Assembly: GCA_039028975.1 (NCBI GenBank)
Contig: JBCCHB010000129.1
Span: forward strand, 1 to 49,693
From: JAHBNG01 sp039028975
GTDB taxonomy: Bacteria; Chloroflexota; Anaerolineae; Caldilineales; Caldilineaceae
Direction of reading: 5' to 3'
Length of the DNA: 49,693 nucleotides
Shown here: piece after piece, positions 16,808 to 26,303 of the stretch
Layout: each line of letters starts with the position of its first letter
Numbering within the stretch: position 1 is the stretch's first letter
Made by a program: the position numbers and the translations under genes
The notes under the pieces: model-generated
Told to the model about the DNA's origin: nothing
Database searches by the model: none
What the model saw: the letters and a program-made list of their open reading frames with translations, nothing else

Positions 16808-19108
16808 ATGATATGTCGACTCTTACCGGCTTTTGCAGCCTTACTCTTCACTTGTGCCCTTTGGCTCACTATCTCCTGGTTTAGTATTTCCCAGCCTGAA
16901 GCCTTTTGGTCTGCTCTTTACGGCCAAAGTACCTTTGATTGCGCCACGGTCAGCGAAGTTCCATTCGACGAATGCAATGCGCTGGTAGCCATCCGAACCG
17001 GTGGGTATGGATTTACAGATCCTACCGGTACCGATACGTGGTTGAAAGATACCACACCATGTACTTCTTGGCGCGGTATCACCTGTAGCAACGGGCGCAT
17101 CGTGACGCTCGAGCTTGAGAATTACCGATTGACTGCTCTACCGCCAGAGATCGGCAACCTAACTGCCCTGACTTTTCTCGATGTTGGAGGCAATCTGCTG
17201 ACCAGCCTGCCGCCCGAAATCGGAAATCTCACCAATCTTGTGACAGTCTATATCCGAAGCAATCAACTTACAGGGGTACCGCCTGAGTTTGGCAATCTTA
17301 CAAACGTCACAACGCTTTGGATGTGGACCAACCTCATTGAAACGTTACCACCCGAGTTCGGCAACTTAACCAAGTTAGATACACTCTACCTAGGTGAAAA
17401 CCGAATCCGAAGCTTTCCACCGGAGATTGGGAACCTAACCAATGTCCACACACTTTTTTTGAGAGATAATGAGATGACCGAGCTGCCGCCGGGAATTGGA
17501 AATCTCACATCACTTCAGTCTCTCGATCTGAAACGCAACCCCATGACGACTCTCTCATCTGAGATAGGTGAACTCGTCAACTTAACAGATATTGATCTCT
17601 TTGGTGTCCGACTGACCAGCTTACCACCAGAGATAGGCAATCTGACAAACCTTACCTATCTTGATTTGAGTAACCATTTGCTGGCAAGCTTGCCTGATGA
17701 GATAGGCAATCTAACCAACCTTACATCATTACCCCTCAACAACAATCAACTGACAGCTTTACCAGCCAGCATAGGCAACCTGACTCAACTCACTTCGCTC
17801 CAACTTGGAGCCAATCAGTTAACAACGTTGCCAGCCAGCATAGGCAACCTGACCCGGCTTAGGACGATTGAACTAAGCAATAATCAACTCACGACATTAC
17901 CACCCGAGATGGGGCAATTCACTGACCTCTATAGTCTAGAACTGTCTAACAATCAACTGAGCCAATTGCCCGAAGAGATCGGCAATCTGACCCAGCTAAC
18001 TTCAGTTCTATTAGGCAATAACCAACTTACACAACTACCAAACGGGATTGGTAACCTAACGAAACTTTGGCGTCTTGCCATAGGCGAGAACCAACTGACT
18101 AGCCTACCATCAGAGCTCGGCAACCTGACTGAACTCACATTTCTTGATCTGGCCAATCATCAACTAACAACTTTGCCAGAGGAGATTGGGAATCTGACTC
18201 AACTCAGTTCACTTCCCCTTCAGAATAATCAGCTGATTACGTTGCCTTCAGGAATAGCCAATCTGACCCAGCTCACTGACTTAGACCTATCGAACAACCA
18301 GCTAGTGAATCTGCCAGCCGAGATTGGACGGCTAGTTAACCTAACATCAGTTAATGTAACGAATAATCAATTGACATCAATTCCACCAGAGATCGGAGCA
18401 CTCAACAATCTTCAAAGGCTCTTCCTTGGCCAAAATCAAATTACGGACATTCCGCCAGAGATCGGCGACCTTTCGTCTCTTCAGGGACTTTACGTTAGCT
18501 TTAACCAGTTGAGTAGCGTGCCACCAAAGATCGGACAGCTTAACTCTCTGCTCTCTCTCTTCCTTAGCTACAATCAATTGTCTTCTGTACCACCAGAGAT
18601 GGGCGATCTTGCTTCTCTACGAACCTTGGCTCTCAATAACAATCAGATCACGACGCTCCCGCCACAAATTGGCCGATTGAATTCCGTTGAATGGCTTTAC
18701 CTAAGCCGCAACCAGCTAACGTCCTTGCCACCAGAAATGAGTAATCTGGCCTCCCTTAATTGGCTAGAGGTAGATACGAATCTATTATCCACTGTACCGA
18801 CATCTTTCAATACCATACTACGCACAGCTGTCAACGGTCAGGGTTCAATTGGGAAAAAATCACTTGCTAATGGATTTCATGAACTCACGGCCATACCAGA
18901 TGAGGGGTGGACCTTCGTCCTTTGGGGGAGTACAGCCATACCAAGTGGACAGACAATGGAGCCTACCATTCTTTTGGACCGGACTCGGGGTGGCGTCTAT
19001 ACCGCTTGCTTTTTGCCGCAAAGTACGCCGGTGGAGATTGACCCAGCATTGGGCAATTCACTCTATTTGCCACTGCTTCACGGCGGTTTGGGGGGATCAT
19101 GCAATTAA
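16808..19108 (+). CDS. Secreted leucine-rich repeat protein with 25 LRRs
   Basis: A 766-aa exported protein. A signal peptide covers residues 1-22 (LLPAFAALLFTCALWLTISW). Residues about 40-95 form a cap with paired Cys and the stretch TTPCTSWRGITCSNGRIV, very like the plant-type LRRNT_2 cap. From about residue 98, 25 consecutive LRRs of exactly 23 residues follow, pattern LxxLxLxxNxLTxLPPEIGNLTx, with no insertion or deletion. Residues about 675-745 are a diverged InlB-like domain (VNGQGSIG ... WTFVLWGS). The tail NSLYLPLLHGG resembles two other secreted proteins here. It probably binds a protein or glycan at the cell surface. ATG at 16808 follows aggataaacg. Confidence 0.88.
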   Translation: MICRLLPAFAALLFTCALWLTISWFSISQPEAFWSALYGQSTFDCATVSEVPFDECNALVAIRTGGYGFTDPTGTDTWLKDTTPCTSWRGITCSNGRIVTLELENYRLTALPPEIGNLTALTFLDVGGNLLTSLPPEIGNLTNLVTVYIRSNQLTGVPPEFGNLTNVTTLWMWTNLIETLPPEFGNLTKLDTLYLGENRIRSFPPEIGNLTNVHTLFLRDNEMTELPPGIGNLTSLQSLDLKRNPMTTLSSEIGELVNLTDIDLFGVRLTSLPPEIGNLTNLTYLDLSNHLLASLPDEIGNLTNLTSLPLNNNQLTALPASIGNLTQLTSLQLGANQLTTLPASIGNLTRLRTIELSNNQLTTLPPEMGQFTDLYSLELSNNQLSQLPEEIGNLTQLTSVLLGNNQLTQLPNGIGNLTKLWRLAIGENQLTSLPSELGNLTELTFLDLANHQLTTLPEEIGNLTQLSSLPLQNNQLITLPSGIANLTQLTDLDLSNNQLVNLPAEIGRLVNLTSVNVTNNQLTSIPPEIGALNNLQRLFLGQNQITDIPPEIGDLSSLQGLYVSFNQLSSVPPKIGQLNSLLSLFLSYNQLSSVPPEMGDLASLRTLALNNNQITTLPPQIGRLNSVEWLYLSRNQLTSLPPEMSNLASLNWLEVDTNLLSTVPTSFNTILRTAVNGQGSIGKKSLANGFHELTAIPDEGWTFVLWGSTAIPSGQTMEPTILLDRTRGGVYTACFLPQSTPVEIDPALGNSLYLPLLHGGLGGSCN

Positions 19109-19158
19109 ACGACTCAAGCCACTCTTCGTGTGCGGCGGTCCATTAACAACTTGGCCAT

Positions 19159-19569
19159 TCAAGCGGTCCAATCTTCTAGAAGGAGTTCATCCAATCGTGA
19201 AAATTCATTTGTATTATGTGTTACGAGGGTCAATCTGTTCGCCAGGGCTATGGCTGCTATCAGCATATCCATCGGCCCGATAACCTGCCCTCTCGCTTCT
19301 AAATCGTGACAAATCTGCCCATAGACTTCTGCTGCCCTATCATCAAAACCAAATGACTTGTGCTGCTCAAAGATTGTGTGTAATATTGAAACTCTTCGTT
19401 CCCGATTGCCATAGCGATGAGTACCGTGCCAAAGCTCAGCCTTAACCACCGAACAGAGCGCGATAGCGGCTGGGTCTATTTTGCCCAGCCGCTCAGTCAA
19501 TGTTGGATTCTTGCCTTTGAGCAGAAAAATCCACATATTTGTATCCAATAGATAGGTCGGTTCTACCAT
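19159..19569 (-). CDS. vapC: VapC-like PIN-domain toxin
   Basis: A 136-aa PIN-domain ribonuclease. Acidic active-site residues are seen in YLLDTNMWIF (Asp near residue 9), VVKAELWHG (Glu near 45), GPMDMLIAA (Asp near 100) and THNTNEFSRL (near 117-122). VapC toxins cut tRNA or rRNA when free of antitoxin. The gene overlaps the end of the Phd-type antitoxin gene by seven bases, so the pair is translationally coupled. It converges with the LRR gene across a 50-bp gap. The length is normal for the family (about 130-140 aa). Confidence 0.88.
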   Translation of the reverse strand: MVEPTYLLDTNMWIFLLKGKNPTLTERLGKIDPAAIALCSVVKAELWHGTHRYGNRERRVSILHTIFEQHKSFGFDDRAAEVYGQICHDLEARGQVIGPMDMLIAAIALANRLTLVTHNTNEFSRLDELLLEDWTA

Positions 19570-20162
19570 GCTTCTCGCGCTTCAAGGGTGCCTTGCTCTG
19601 GTCGCTCCCAATCCTCGTTAGCAAAGGCACCGATAAATTGATTCCAGTGTGTGCTGTATGGCCCAGTGACCTCTTGTCCGCTTGCCTGTATTGACTCAGG
19701 CTGATCAACTTCTAATTGAGCCTCTAGACGCGAAACAGCAGCATCTAAATACTGCAACATAGCCAGGATTTTGTATCCAAGGTCACTTTGAAAAAGCTCT
19801 TTCACGGCCTCTGGGGTTTCCTTGGAGTTTTTCAGCAGATCGGTCATGGATTGAAGCAGCTCTTTTTGTGTTACTTTAATCTGGTCGCTTCCATCTTGAG
19901 TTGTGCCGCGATGTGCTACACTTTTCTGCGTCATCTCACCCTCACTTGGATCTTGTAAAATTTCTGCGCTTCTATCCTTGGCCGCCTCTTCTATGATAGC
20001 GTTAATGGTCTGAAAAAATTGGAAATCCTCAATGGAAATGATTGCAGCGCTGGGTTCACCAAATTTCTCGATAATATACTGTTCGTCGCCGTATTCAATC
20101 TCATTAAGGACGCGTTTAACGTTTGTCCTTAGTTCTGATGAGGTAACTCTTTTAACTGTCAT
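19563..20162 (-). CDS. Phd/YefM-type antitoxin with long C-terminal extension
   Basis: A 199-aa protein. Residues 1-55 are a Phd/YefM DNA-binding domain (VTSSELRTNVKRVLNEIEYG then EPSAAIISIEDFQFF). Ordinary members are about 70-95 aa. Here about 140 extra residues follow, charged and predicted largely helical, with a heptad-like segment near 125-150 (YKILAMLQYLDAAVSRLEAQL). The C-terminus overlaps vapC. The family represses its own operon and neutralises the toxin, and a matching operator is seen at 20171-20202. The extra region could hold the toxin-binding segment or a second partner site; nothing in the sequence decides this. Confidence 0.75.
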   Translation of the reverse strand: MTVKRVTSSELRTNVKRVLNEIEYGDEQYIIEKFGEPSAAIISIEDFQFFQTINAIIEEAAKDRSAEILQDPSEGEMTQKSVAHRGTTQDGSDQIKVTQKELLQSMTDLLKNSKETPEAVKELFQSDLGYKILAMLQYLDAAVSRLEAQLEVDQPESIQASGQEVTGPYSTHWNQFIGAFANEDWERPEQGTLEAREAW

Positions 20163-20170
20163 GATATTTT

Positions 20171-20228
20171 ACTTTGTACGAAATGACTATTTTATACAAA
20201 GTGTACATTGTTTCCTCCGTTTTGTCAA
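20171..20228 (-). promoter_or_regulatory. Promoter and operator of the Phd/VapC operon
   Basis: On the minus strand a perfect TTGACA (20228-20223) is followed after 17 bases by TACACT (20205-20200), a good sigma70-type promoter. Directly at and after the -10 lies the inverted repeat actttgta (20171-20178) and tacaaagt (20195-20202). That places an operator over the start of transcription, about 10-40 bases before the antitoxin ATG, as expected for autoregulation by a Phd-type antitoxin. Confidence 0.65.
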
Positions 20229-20244
20229 GTGGTTGTCTTGACGT

Positions 20245-21945
20245 TCACCAACCAACTGCTGCTCCATCCATCCTTGGTTCACTTCCACCACAGAGTACAC
20301 CTGTGACCGGATCTCGCAGAATTACCTGCCCTCCGCCAAATAGCACATTCTCAATCCCTGTCACCAGTGAGAGCTGATGACCACGATGGCTTACATCAGC
20401 CAGCGTCGCAACATCCCATCCCTCCTCCACGTAGAGCAACCCACCCGGCTGGGCAGCCCCCATCTTCTGCACACCCATCCCGCCTGCCAGGGATGCCAGT
20501 CGCCAGCGTGGCCGATCCAGTGCTGTTTGCGGGGTAAGACCAAGTGAAACCAAATTCACCAGCATCTGCATGTGGCCCTGAGGCTGCATGGCACCACCCA
20601 TTACGCCATAGGATGCATGAAGCTCACCCGCAAACTCACCTTCGTGATAGACGGTCATGGCCGGAATAATCGTCTGATAGGAGCGCTTGTTGGGGGCTAG
20701 CTCATTGGGGTGGCCTGGAATTAGTGTGAAGTTTGCTCCGCGATTTTGCAAAACAATCCCAGTACCTGGCACTACCAAGCCGCAGCCAAAAGACGCTGAT
20801 ACGCTATTGATGAAGCTGCATGCATTCCCTTCTCCGTCGGCAACGCTTAGATAGGTCGTATCTCCATCATGCATCAATTCCCCGTAGGAGAGTTCAGAAA
20901 GCGCACGGTCCATGCGAATCTCGGAACGTCGTCGGTCTGTATACGCTTGGCTTGTCAATTCAGCCAGCGGGAGATCCGTAAAGGTTGGATCCGCCACCCA
21001 TTGCTGGGCATCGGCAAAACCGAGGCGCATACATTCAAGCATCACATGAAGGCGGTCGGCTTCGCTCATGGCTGCCAAATCAAAACCTGCCGCCAGTTTC
21101 ACAGCCAAAATAGCGGCTAGACCCTGTCCATTGGGCGGACACTCGTAAAGCGTTACATCACCATACCTGGCTGCTAACGGTTCATCCCAGGTACTCTCAT
21201 GGGTGCCCAGGTCTTCCGGCACGAGCCAGCCACCATACTGCTGCACATGCTCGCAGATCTGGCGGGCAACCTCTCCCTGATAGAAATAACTCGGTCCATC
21301 AGCGGCAACACCCCGTAAAGTCTCAGCCAATGTTGGTAGCCTCATCATCTCACCTGGGCGCGGCCCTCGCCCGTCAATCAGAAACTCTTGGGCGCTCTCC
21401 TGTTCTGGCCCGTTGTCCAAATCACCTGACGACCATGAGGGCGACCTAATCAACTTTGGCACACCAGCCGCCCATAGCGCAGAGATCAGCTCAGTCACCG
21501 GATACCCTTCAGATGCGGTCTGAATCGCTGGTTGCAAGACCTCAGTCAATGTCATTCGTCCGTGCCGAACCAGCAGATCATGCCATCCCTGTATCGTTCC
21601 TGGTACGGTCACCGTATGGCCCGTGTTGCTCGGCATCTGCTCATACCCCAACGAACGCACATGGTCTGCGGAAGCCGCCGCGCCCGAGCGCCCAGAGCCA
21701 TTTAGAGCAGTTACAGATTTGGTCTTGGCATCCCAATAGAGAGCAAAGCAATCTCCTCCAATGCCAGTCATCATTGGTTCAACCACGTTGAGCATGGCCG
21801 CGGCAGTTACGGCTGCATCCGCTGCGGTTCCCCCAGCTTTTAAGATATCAAGGGCAGCCTGTGATGCAAGGGGCTGGCTGGTTGCGGCCATGCCGTGGAC
21901 TGCATAAACGTTAGGTCTTCTAGAGCGAAATGTGGTATGGATCAT
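20245..21945 (-). CDS. ggt: Gamma-glutamyltransferase family protein
   Basis: A 566-aa Ntn-hydrolase of the gamma-glutamyltranspeptidase family. It has the N-terminal region ASQAALDILKAGGTAADAAV and MTGIGGDCFALYWD, and the autoprocessing nucleophile Thr in GDTTYLSVADGEGNA (near residue 362), where the usual TTH is TTY. Later FINSVSASFGCGLVVPG forms the substrate pocket. The family transfers or hydrolyses the gamma-glutamyl group of glutathione and related peptides after cleavage into large and small subunits. No signal peptide is seen, unlike E. coli Ggt, so it is probably cytoplasmic. The start is ATG at 21945 with agaagat upstream. It is divergent from the lipoprotein gene at 21999. Confidence 0.85.
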   Translation of the reverse strand: MIHTTFRSRRPNVYAVHGMAATSQPLASQAALDILKAGGTAADAAVTAAAMLNVVEPMMTGIGGDCFALYWDAKTKSVTALNGSGRSGAAASADHVRSLGYEQMPSNTGHTVTVPGTIQGWHDLLVRHGRMTLTEVLQPAIQTASEGYPVTELISALWAAGVPKLIRSPSWSSGDLDNGPEQESAQEFLIDGRGPRPGEMMRLPTLAETLRGVAADGPSYFYQGEVARQICEHVQQYGGWLVPEDLGTHESTWDEPLAARYGDVTLYECPPNGQGLAAILAVKLAAGFDLAAMSEADRLHVMLECMRLGFADAQQWVADPTFTDLPLAELTSQAYTDRRRSEIRMDRALSELSYGELMHDGDTTYLSVADGEGNACSFINSVSASFGCGLVVPGTGIVLQNRGANFTLIPGHPNELAPNKRSYQTIIPAMTVYHEGEFAGELHASYGVMGGAMQPQGHMQMLVNLVSLGLTPQTALDRPRWRLASLAGGMGVQKMGAAQPGGLLYVEEGWDVATLADVSHRGHQLSLVTGIENVLFGGGQVILRDPVTGVLCGGSEPRMDGAAVGW

Positions 21946-21998
21946 AGGATCTTCTTTCTAGTCGGGAACAAAAAGTTTGGCGTTATCGTATACTACAT

Positions 21999-23483
21999 AT
22001 GACACGTCTATTCATCTTACTAAACCTTTTGGGATTTATGATAATCTCTCAGAGCGGTTGTTATCATACGTCAGATAATGAATTACCAACATGGGACCCA
22101 TTATCTACAAGTCGAGTCGATTCAGCGCACCATGAATTGACTTGGCATCCAACGCTTCCTAGCAGCTTATATTTTATTCAAGAAATGGCCTTATGGCGTT
22201 GGGATCTAGGCAGCAAGTTGCCCCAACGTATCGTATCAGCCGATTCTTACGGACCACTGTACTTTGGTAAACTTGCCCACCCAACTTTTGCCCCAGGTCC
22301 GGTAGATGTTACTTCGTATCGTCTAGCTGTCAATGAGCAGAATCTGATTGCTAAGCTATGGCGACCTAGTACGCCTGAAAGCACCTCAGTGACAAGTTTG
22401 GTTGCAGTCAATCCCACCACTCACGTCTCGGTAACTCTTGTTACGAGCGATGCATCCTCAAACCCTATAGGTCTCTTTGATATCACTGTGGATGGCAAAT
22501 ACCTACTCTATCATGGTCTAGGTTTAGAGTCGCCAAATGCTCTGGACTTAGGGAACCGTACCCAATCTGCTTCTACTAAGGCTGGTGGGCTTGATTACGG
22601 CGCAATTTTCGCTATGGAAATTTCAAACTCAGCAAATATTAACGAAGTCGGATATTGCGATCCTGAGTATGAAGAAAGCATTCGTGTAAGTTGTGAGCGG
22701 TTTGCACAATCCCCAGATGGTAAACAATTTGTCTTTGCAGATGGCCGCGGTGTATGGCTTGCAGACATTCCTGCTGGAAATCCTCGCCTGATTGCCAAAC
22801 ATCAATATAAATTCCCAGAAAGTCTGTGTGGCATTTGGGGTCCTGTTAGGTGGTCTCCAAAAGGCCGTAAGCTTTTAATTGGCATTGGCTGCTTTGAAGG
22901 AGGCATGTATGGGCTTATGGATGTTGATACGGGGGAAGTCCAAACGCTTGAAAAAACATTCGCTTATGTTGGTAGTCACGCACATGTTGCATGGTCGCTT
23001 GATGGTGATGAGATTGTTGTTGCGCGGGCCACCGATATGAGTAGCCATCTGTATACAGTACCTGCAGAGGATACAAGTCAGATTACTTCGATCATCAGTG
23101 GTACTATTGAATCAGGTGGGTTTATTCCGATGTACCCTCAGTTTTTACCAGATGGGAAAATAGCATTTGCGAATCAAAAATGCGACGGCGATCCAGGGGC
23201 AGCAACAGGGTTGTATTCCGTTACAGTAGCCAACCCAGAACCTGTTTTGATTGAGGAGCTGCCGTCGATCACTTGTGACAAAAAGAATATGATTAGCCGA
23301 TACGATGCCTTTGGTCGTATACTCTGGTCAGAGCGCGGCGATGCATATCTACACTTCCGTAATGATGGTCAGCGTACTTATCAACCACACCAATTGGGTC
23401 TAGTTGATGGGTCGTATGAGAGGAATGTGGAAGAAATTCTATCTGAAGCAGACAGCTTTAGCTTAACATGGTCAGACGAATAG
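21999..23483 (+). CDS. Lipoprotein with TolB/WD40-like beta-propeller
   Basis: A 494-aa exported lipoprotein. A short signal peptide ends in the lipobox SQSGC (Cys at residue 21). The body has repeated strand motifs typical of PD40/TolB-like propellers, for example FAQSPDGKQFVFADGRGVWL, VRWSPKGRKLLIG and VAWSLDGDEIVVARATDM followed by LYTVPAED. These blades often hold SPDG-type turns. No enzyme domain is visible. It stands alone between ggt (divergent) and the STAND ATPase (convergent, seven bases away). A role as a surface binding protein is plausible, but the ligand is unknown. Confidence 0.65.
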   Translation: MTRLFILLNLLGFMIISQSGCYHTSDNELPTWDPLSTSRVDSAHHELTWHPTLPSSLYFIQEMALWRWDLGSKLPQRIVSADSYGPLYFGKLAHPTFAPGPVDVTSYRLAVNEQNLIAKLWRPSTPESTSVTSLVAVNPTTHVSVTLVTSDASSNPIGLFDITVDGKYLLYHGLGLESPNALDLGNRTQSASTKAGGLDYGAIFAMEISNSANINEVGYCDPEYEESIRVSCERFAQSPDGKQFVFADGRGVWLADIPAGNPRLIAKHQYKFPESLCGIWGPVRWSPKGRKLLIGIGCFEGGMYGLMDVDTGEVQTLEKTFAYVGSHAHVAWSLDGDEIVVARATDMSSHLYTVPAEDTSQITSIISGTIESGGFIPMYPQFLPDGKIAFANQKCDGDPGAATGLYSVTVANPEPVLIEELPSITCDKKNMISRYDAFGRILWSERGDAYLHFRNDGQRTYQPHQLGLVDGSYERNVEEILSEADSFSLTWSDE

Positions 23484-23490
23484 CGAATCG

Positions 23491-26085
23491 TTAGCGACTA
23501 TCAGTCAAAGTTCTCTCCACTTCATTCGGCAGATTGATTGATTCAAAAATGTCCAAGGCTTGAGCAAATGCCTGGTTTGCACCTTCTACGTGACGTCTCT
23601 TTTGGTTGAGCATACCAAGTGCCCGCCACGTGTAGCCGCACAAGTAAGGATCCGCATTCTCCTCTGCCAACGCTAGAGCACGCTGTAGAGCGTGTTCAGC
23701 ATTCTCCAGCTCTTCACGCCGCAGCAGTATTTCTCCGTAGACCCGATATGCGTCGGGCAAGATATCGATCTCCTCCAACTCAATCGCCTGCTGAATTTGC
23801 TCCTCGGCTTGCTCTAGAAGATTCAGCCCCAAGTATGACTCGGCACGAGCTTGCGCAATCAGGGCCTGTAGCCAAACCGCAGATGTTGAGGAAGCTATCA
23901 GCTTGCTTGCATCATGCAGCAGGTTGAGCGCTGCCTGATAGTCGCCGCTCTGATTATGGGCAACGGCTTGGGTAATCTGCGTCCCGGCCATTGCCAGGGT
24001 CTTACCTATCTTCTCGTACCGTTTGCGCGCCGTTGATAAGAGTCCAATACACGTCTGATGCTCACCGCGAAAGAGATAGATTGCCGCTCTATCGTTCTCT
24101 GTCTTGGCCATTGCTTCCTGATCTTGAATGCTCTCTGCCAGTTGCTGGGCTTGTTCATAGTGCACTTCAGCCAAATCGTATTCACAGCGTTCGAAGGCGA
24201 CTTTCCCACGGAGTTTCTCTATCTCATACTGGGCCAAAATCAACTCATGTTCAGCCTTGTCTAGCGAACGTTGGCGCATGTGCAGCCAACCTAACCCCTT
24301 ACGGATCCGAGCAACCTGGCTTTGCAGCAGCTCCTCCGCCAGCCGTAAGCTCTCTTGCATCACCTCTTCGGCATGGTCAAACTCACTCTGATCATTGGCA
24401 ATCATCCCCGCCAACTCGCCAGCCTCGATGGCTAGAATGGGTGTATGGATTGACGTCTGCTCTAGATCGGTGGCGGCTTGCTTCAAATTGCCCGAGAAAC
24501 GTTCGAGATCACTACAAAGAATCGTTAGCGTTTCTCGGGTTGCCCGCCTTAGCTGCTGCTCAAATAAAGGACGAAAGAGCAATCCTGCCGCAGTCGCCTG
24601 GCCCTGTGCAATCTCCTGTACTTGAACACCTCGCCAAAGCCAAATAGCCTCCTCAGCCTGCCCAGCCTGGATAAGATGATAGGCCGCAGCCGTGTACGCA
24701 CCCATTGTCCGGCGAACGTCGGCAGCCATTGTATGAAGATGTTTCCGTATCCCGATGGGTAGATCCTGATAGATACGCTGACCATAGACGGGGACAAGCA
24801 TTGCACCACCCCTATCATCTAACTGCACCAGGTGACTATTGACAAGCGTCAGCAAGCCTGGCCCATGCTCTTTGGTTTGCCATACATATGCAGGAGCAGG
24901 GTTTCGATAGACACAAAGAGCCGTGAGAACCTCACGTTCAGTCTCTCCAAACTGCCCTACAATTCGACGGAGCAGGGCATCGACCGACATGGAATCTCTC
25001 AAAATCTCATCTAGATCAACTGTATCTTTCTTTAACCCTAGGGCAGAGCGACAGAGCTGCAAAAGACGAGGGTTACCTTGCGTTTGCCTGTAAAAATGAG
25101 TCAGTTGCCCGTGCTGTAGTCGAATCGTCTCTCCGTTCCTCTTGGTCTCTAACAGAAGCTCTCGACTAGCCGGCAGAGAAAGTGGCTGAAATTGAAGATA
25201 TTGGTCTGCGGCGATTGGGACTCGCTGTCCCATCAAAAGCATGGGTGCCAAGCCATGGAGCCCTTCCACAAAGGATATCCACTGTGCATGCGTTGGCTGC
25301 TTATCAGCCTGTAGGATATCGATATCATCGAAGCAAAGAAGAGGTGTCTGTTTCATCTCTGCCAAGGCAAACCTGACCATGCTCATCCCCTTCTCGTACC
25401 CGATCCGTCCGTTGGTAGCCACAACTTCCAGCCAAAGAGAGGAGATCCCCTGCTCGTGGAAAAAGAGACCCAATGCAAAGAAAAGGTTCTCTAATTGGTC
25501 GGTCAGTCCAGAACGAATCGTATACCAGAAGATCGGTCTATCCATCTTCTGAGCAATCATTGCCCCGAGCACGGTCTTACCGATACCCCCGCCACCGACT
25601 AAGGCCAAGGTCTGTGCAGAGCCTAATAACCCCGTTGATTGTGCTAGTAGCTCATCTCGCTCCAAAAGTCGAAAAACAGTTGGTGGTCGCTCAAGACGCA
25701 GGGCCGGATGAAGACGTGACACCAGCACTTCTGCCAGCCCATCGATAGCCGCCTTCCGGTTTAGGTGAAATGAGTTCTTGGCCAAACCAACCAGCTTGCC
25801 AACCTGGGCAACTGTCCCACCATCTAAATAATAGGCGCGCAAAATTGTTTGATAACGTTCGTTATTGCGGCCTTGAATCCCGTCGATTGCTTCGGCCAGC
25901 AAACGCTGCAAAGCCTCCCCCCGTGAATGAGCGGAACCTTTGGCTATCGTCAATTGGTTGGTAAGCAAATAAGGTGAGGCAAGCGGGGAGAAGTCACCCA
26001 GCCACTGCGAATCCGAGTAATGTTTAAGCGCATCTTCGACCGCAGCAACAAACTGAGATTGGGCAGAAGTGGAGGGTACCGTCAT
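23491..26085 (-). CDS. STAND-type ATPase regulator with N-terminal helical/HTH domain and TPRs
   Basis: An 864-aa protein. Residues 1-125 are helical and contain an HTH-like segment (RYQTILRAYYLDGGTVAQVG then KLVGLAKNSFHLNRKAAIDG), similar to sigma-region-4 or sequence-specific DNA-binding helices. The NTPase core has a P-loop LVGGGGIGKTVLG (about 160-172) and a Walker B-like LLCFDDIDIL (about 250). From about 480 onward, tandem TPR-like helical pairs cover the rest (for example AEHELILAQYEIEKLRGKVA and ALQRALALAEENADPYLCGY). This is the build of signal-transducing STAND ATPases. It is divergent from the large C11 protease gene, with a 218-bp shared promoter region, so it may control that gene. 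Confidence 0.75.
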   Translation of the reverse strand: MTVPSTSAQSQFVAAVEDALKHYSDSQWLGDFSPLASPYLLTNQLTIAKGSAHSRGEALQRLLAEAIDGIQGRNNERYQTILRAYYLDGGTVAQVGKLVGLAKNSFHLNRKAAIDGLAEVLVSRLHPALRLERPPTVFRLLERDELLAQSTGLLGSAQTLALVGGGGIGKTVLGAMIAQKMDRPIFWYTIRSGLTDQLENLFFALGLFFHEQGISSLWLEVVATNGRIGYEKGMSMVRFALAEMKQTPLLCFDDIDILQADKQPTHAQWISFVEGLHGLAPMLLMGQRVPIAADQYLQFQPLSLPASRELLLETKRNGETIRLQHGQLTHFYRQTQGNPRLLQLCRSALGLKKDTVDLDEILRDSMSVDALLRRIVGQFGETEREVLTALCVYRNPAPAYVWQTKEHGPGLLTLVNSHLVQLDDRGGAMLVPVYGQRIYQDLPIGIRKHLHTMAADVRRTMGAYTAAAYHLIQAGQAEEAIWLWRGVQVQEIAQGQATAAGLLFRPLFEQQLRRATRETLTILCSDLERFSGNLKQAATDLEQTSIHTPILAIEAGELAGMIANDQSEFDHAEEVMQESLRLAEELLQSQVARIRKGLGWLHMRQRSLDKAEHELILAQYEIEKLRGKVAFERCEYDLAEVHYEQAQQLAESIQDQEAMAKTENDRAAIYLFRGEHQTCIGLLSTARKRYEKIGKTLAMAGTQITQAVAHNQSGDYQAALNLLHDASKLIASSTSAVWLQALIAQARAESYLGLNLLEQAEEQIQQAIELEEIDILPDAYRVYGEILLRREELENAEHALQRALALAEENADPYLCGYTWRALGMLNQKRRHVEGANQAFAQALDIFESINLPNEVERTLTDSR

Positions 26086-26117
26086 AAAAAGGTAGAGTGA
26101 ATCAGAACCTGCTATAG

Positions 26118-26153
26118 TTGACAGGGTTTTCGTAGGGGCAAGATTATCTTGCC
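26118..26153 (+). promoter_or_regulatory. Possible promoter with palindromic operator upstream of the C11 protease gene
   Basis: TTGACA at 26118-26123 is followed after 18 bases by gattat (26142-26147, four of six matches to TATAAT). A 17-bp palindrome ggcaagat-t-atcttgcc (26137-26153) covers the -10. It lies between the divergent STAND ATPase and protease genes. The leader to the ATG at 26304 would be about 150 bases. The palindrome is perfect; its use as an operator is inference. Confidence 0.4.
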
Positions 26154-26303
26154 ATTCATAAGAGCCATTTATAGGACCATTTTTTGGAAAAATAGGACTC
26201 TATACGCACAGGAACAATCGAACATAGCATATAATAACAAGGCGCACCTGCCGAAGCAAAAAGGTGGACGGAGTATAAGCTATATCACAAAGGAAGTTTC
26301 AGG

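Noticed and set aside
17120..18800. Noncoding tandem repeat of 69 bp
   Set aside because: The 69-bp period is explained by the 23-residue LRR units of the coding frame.
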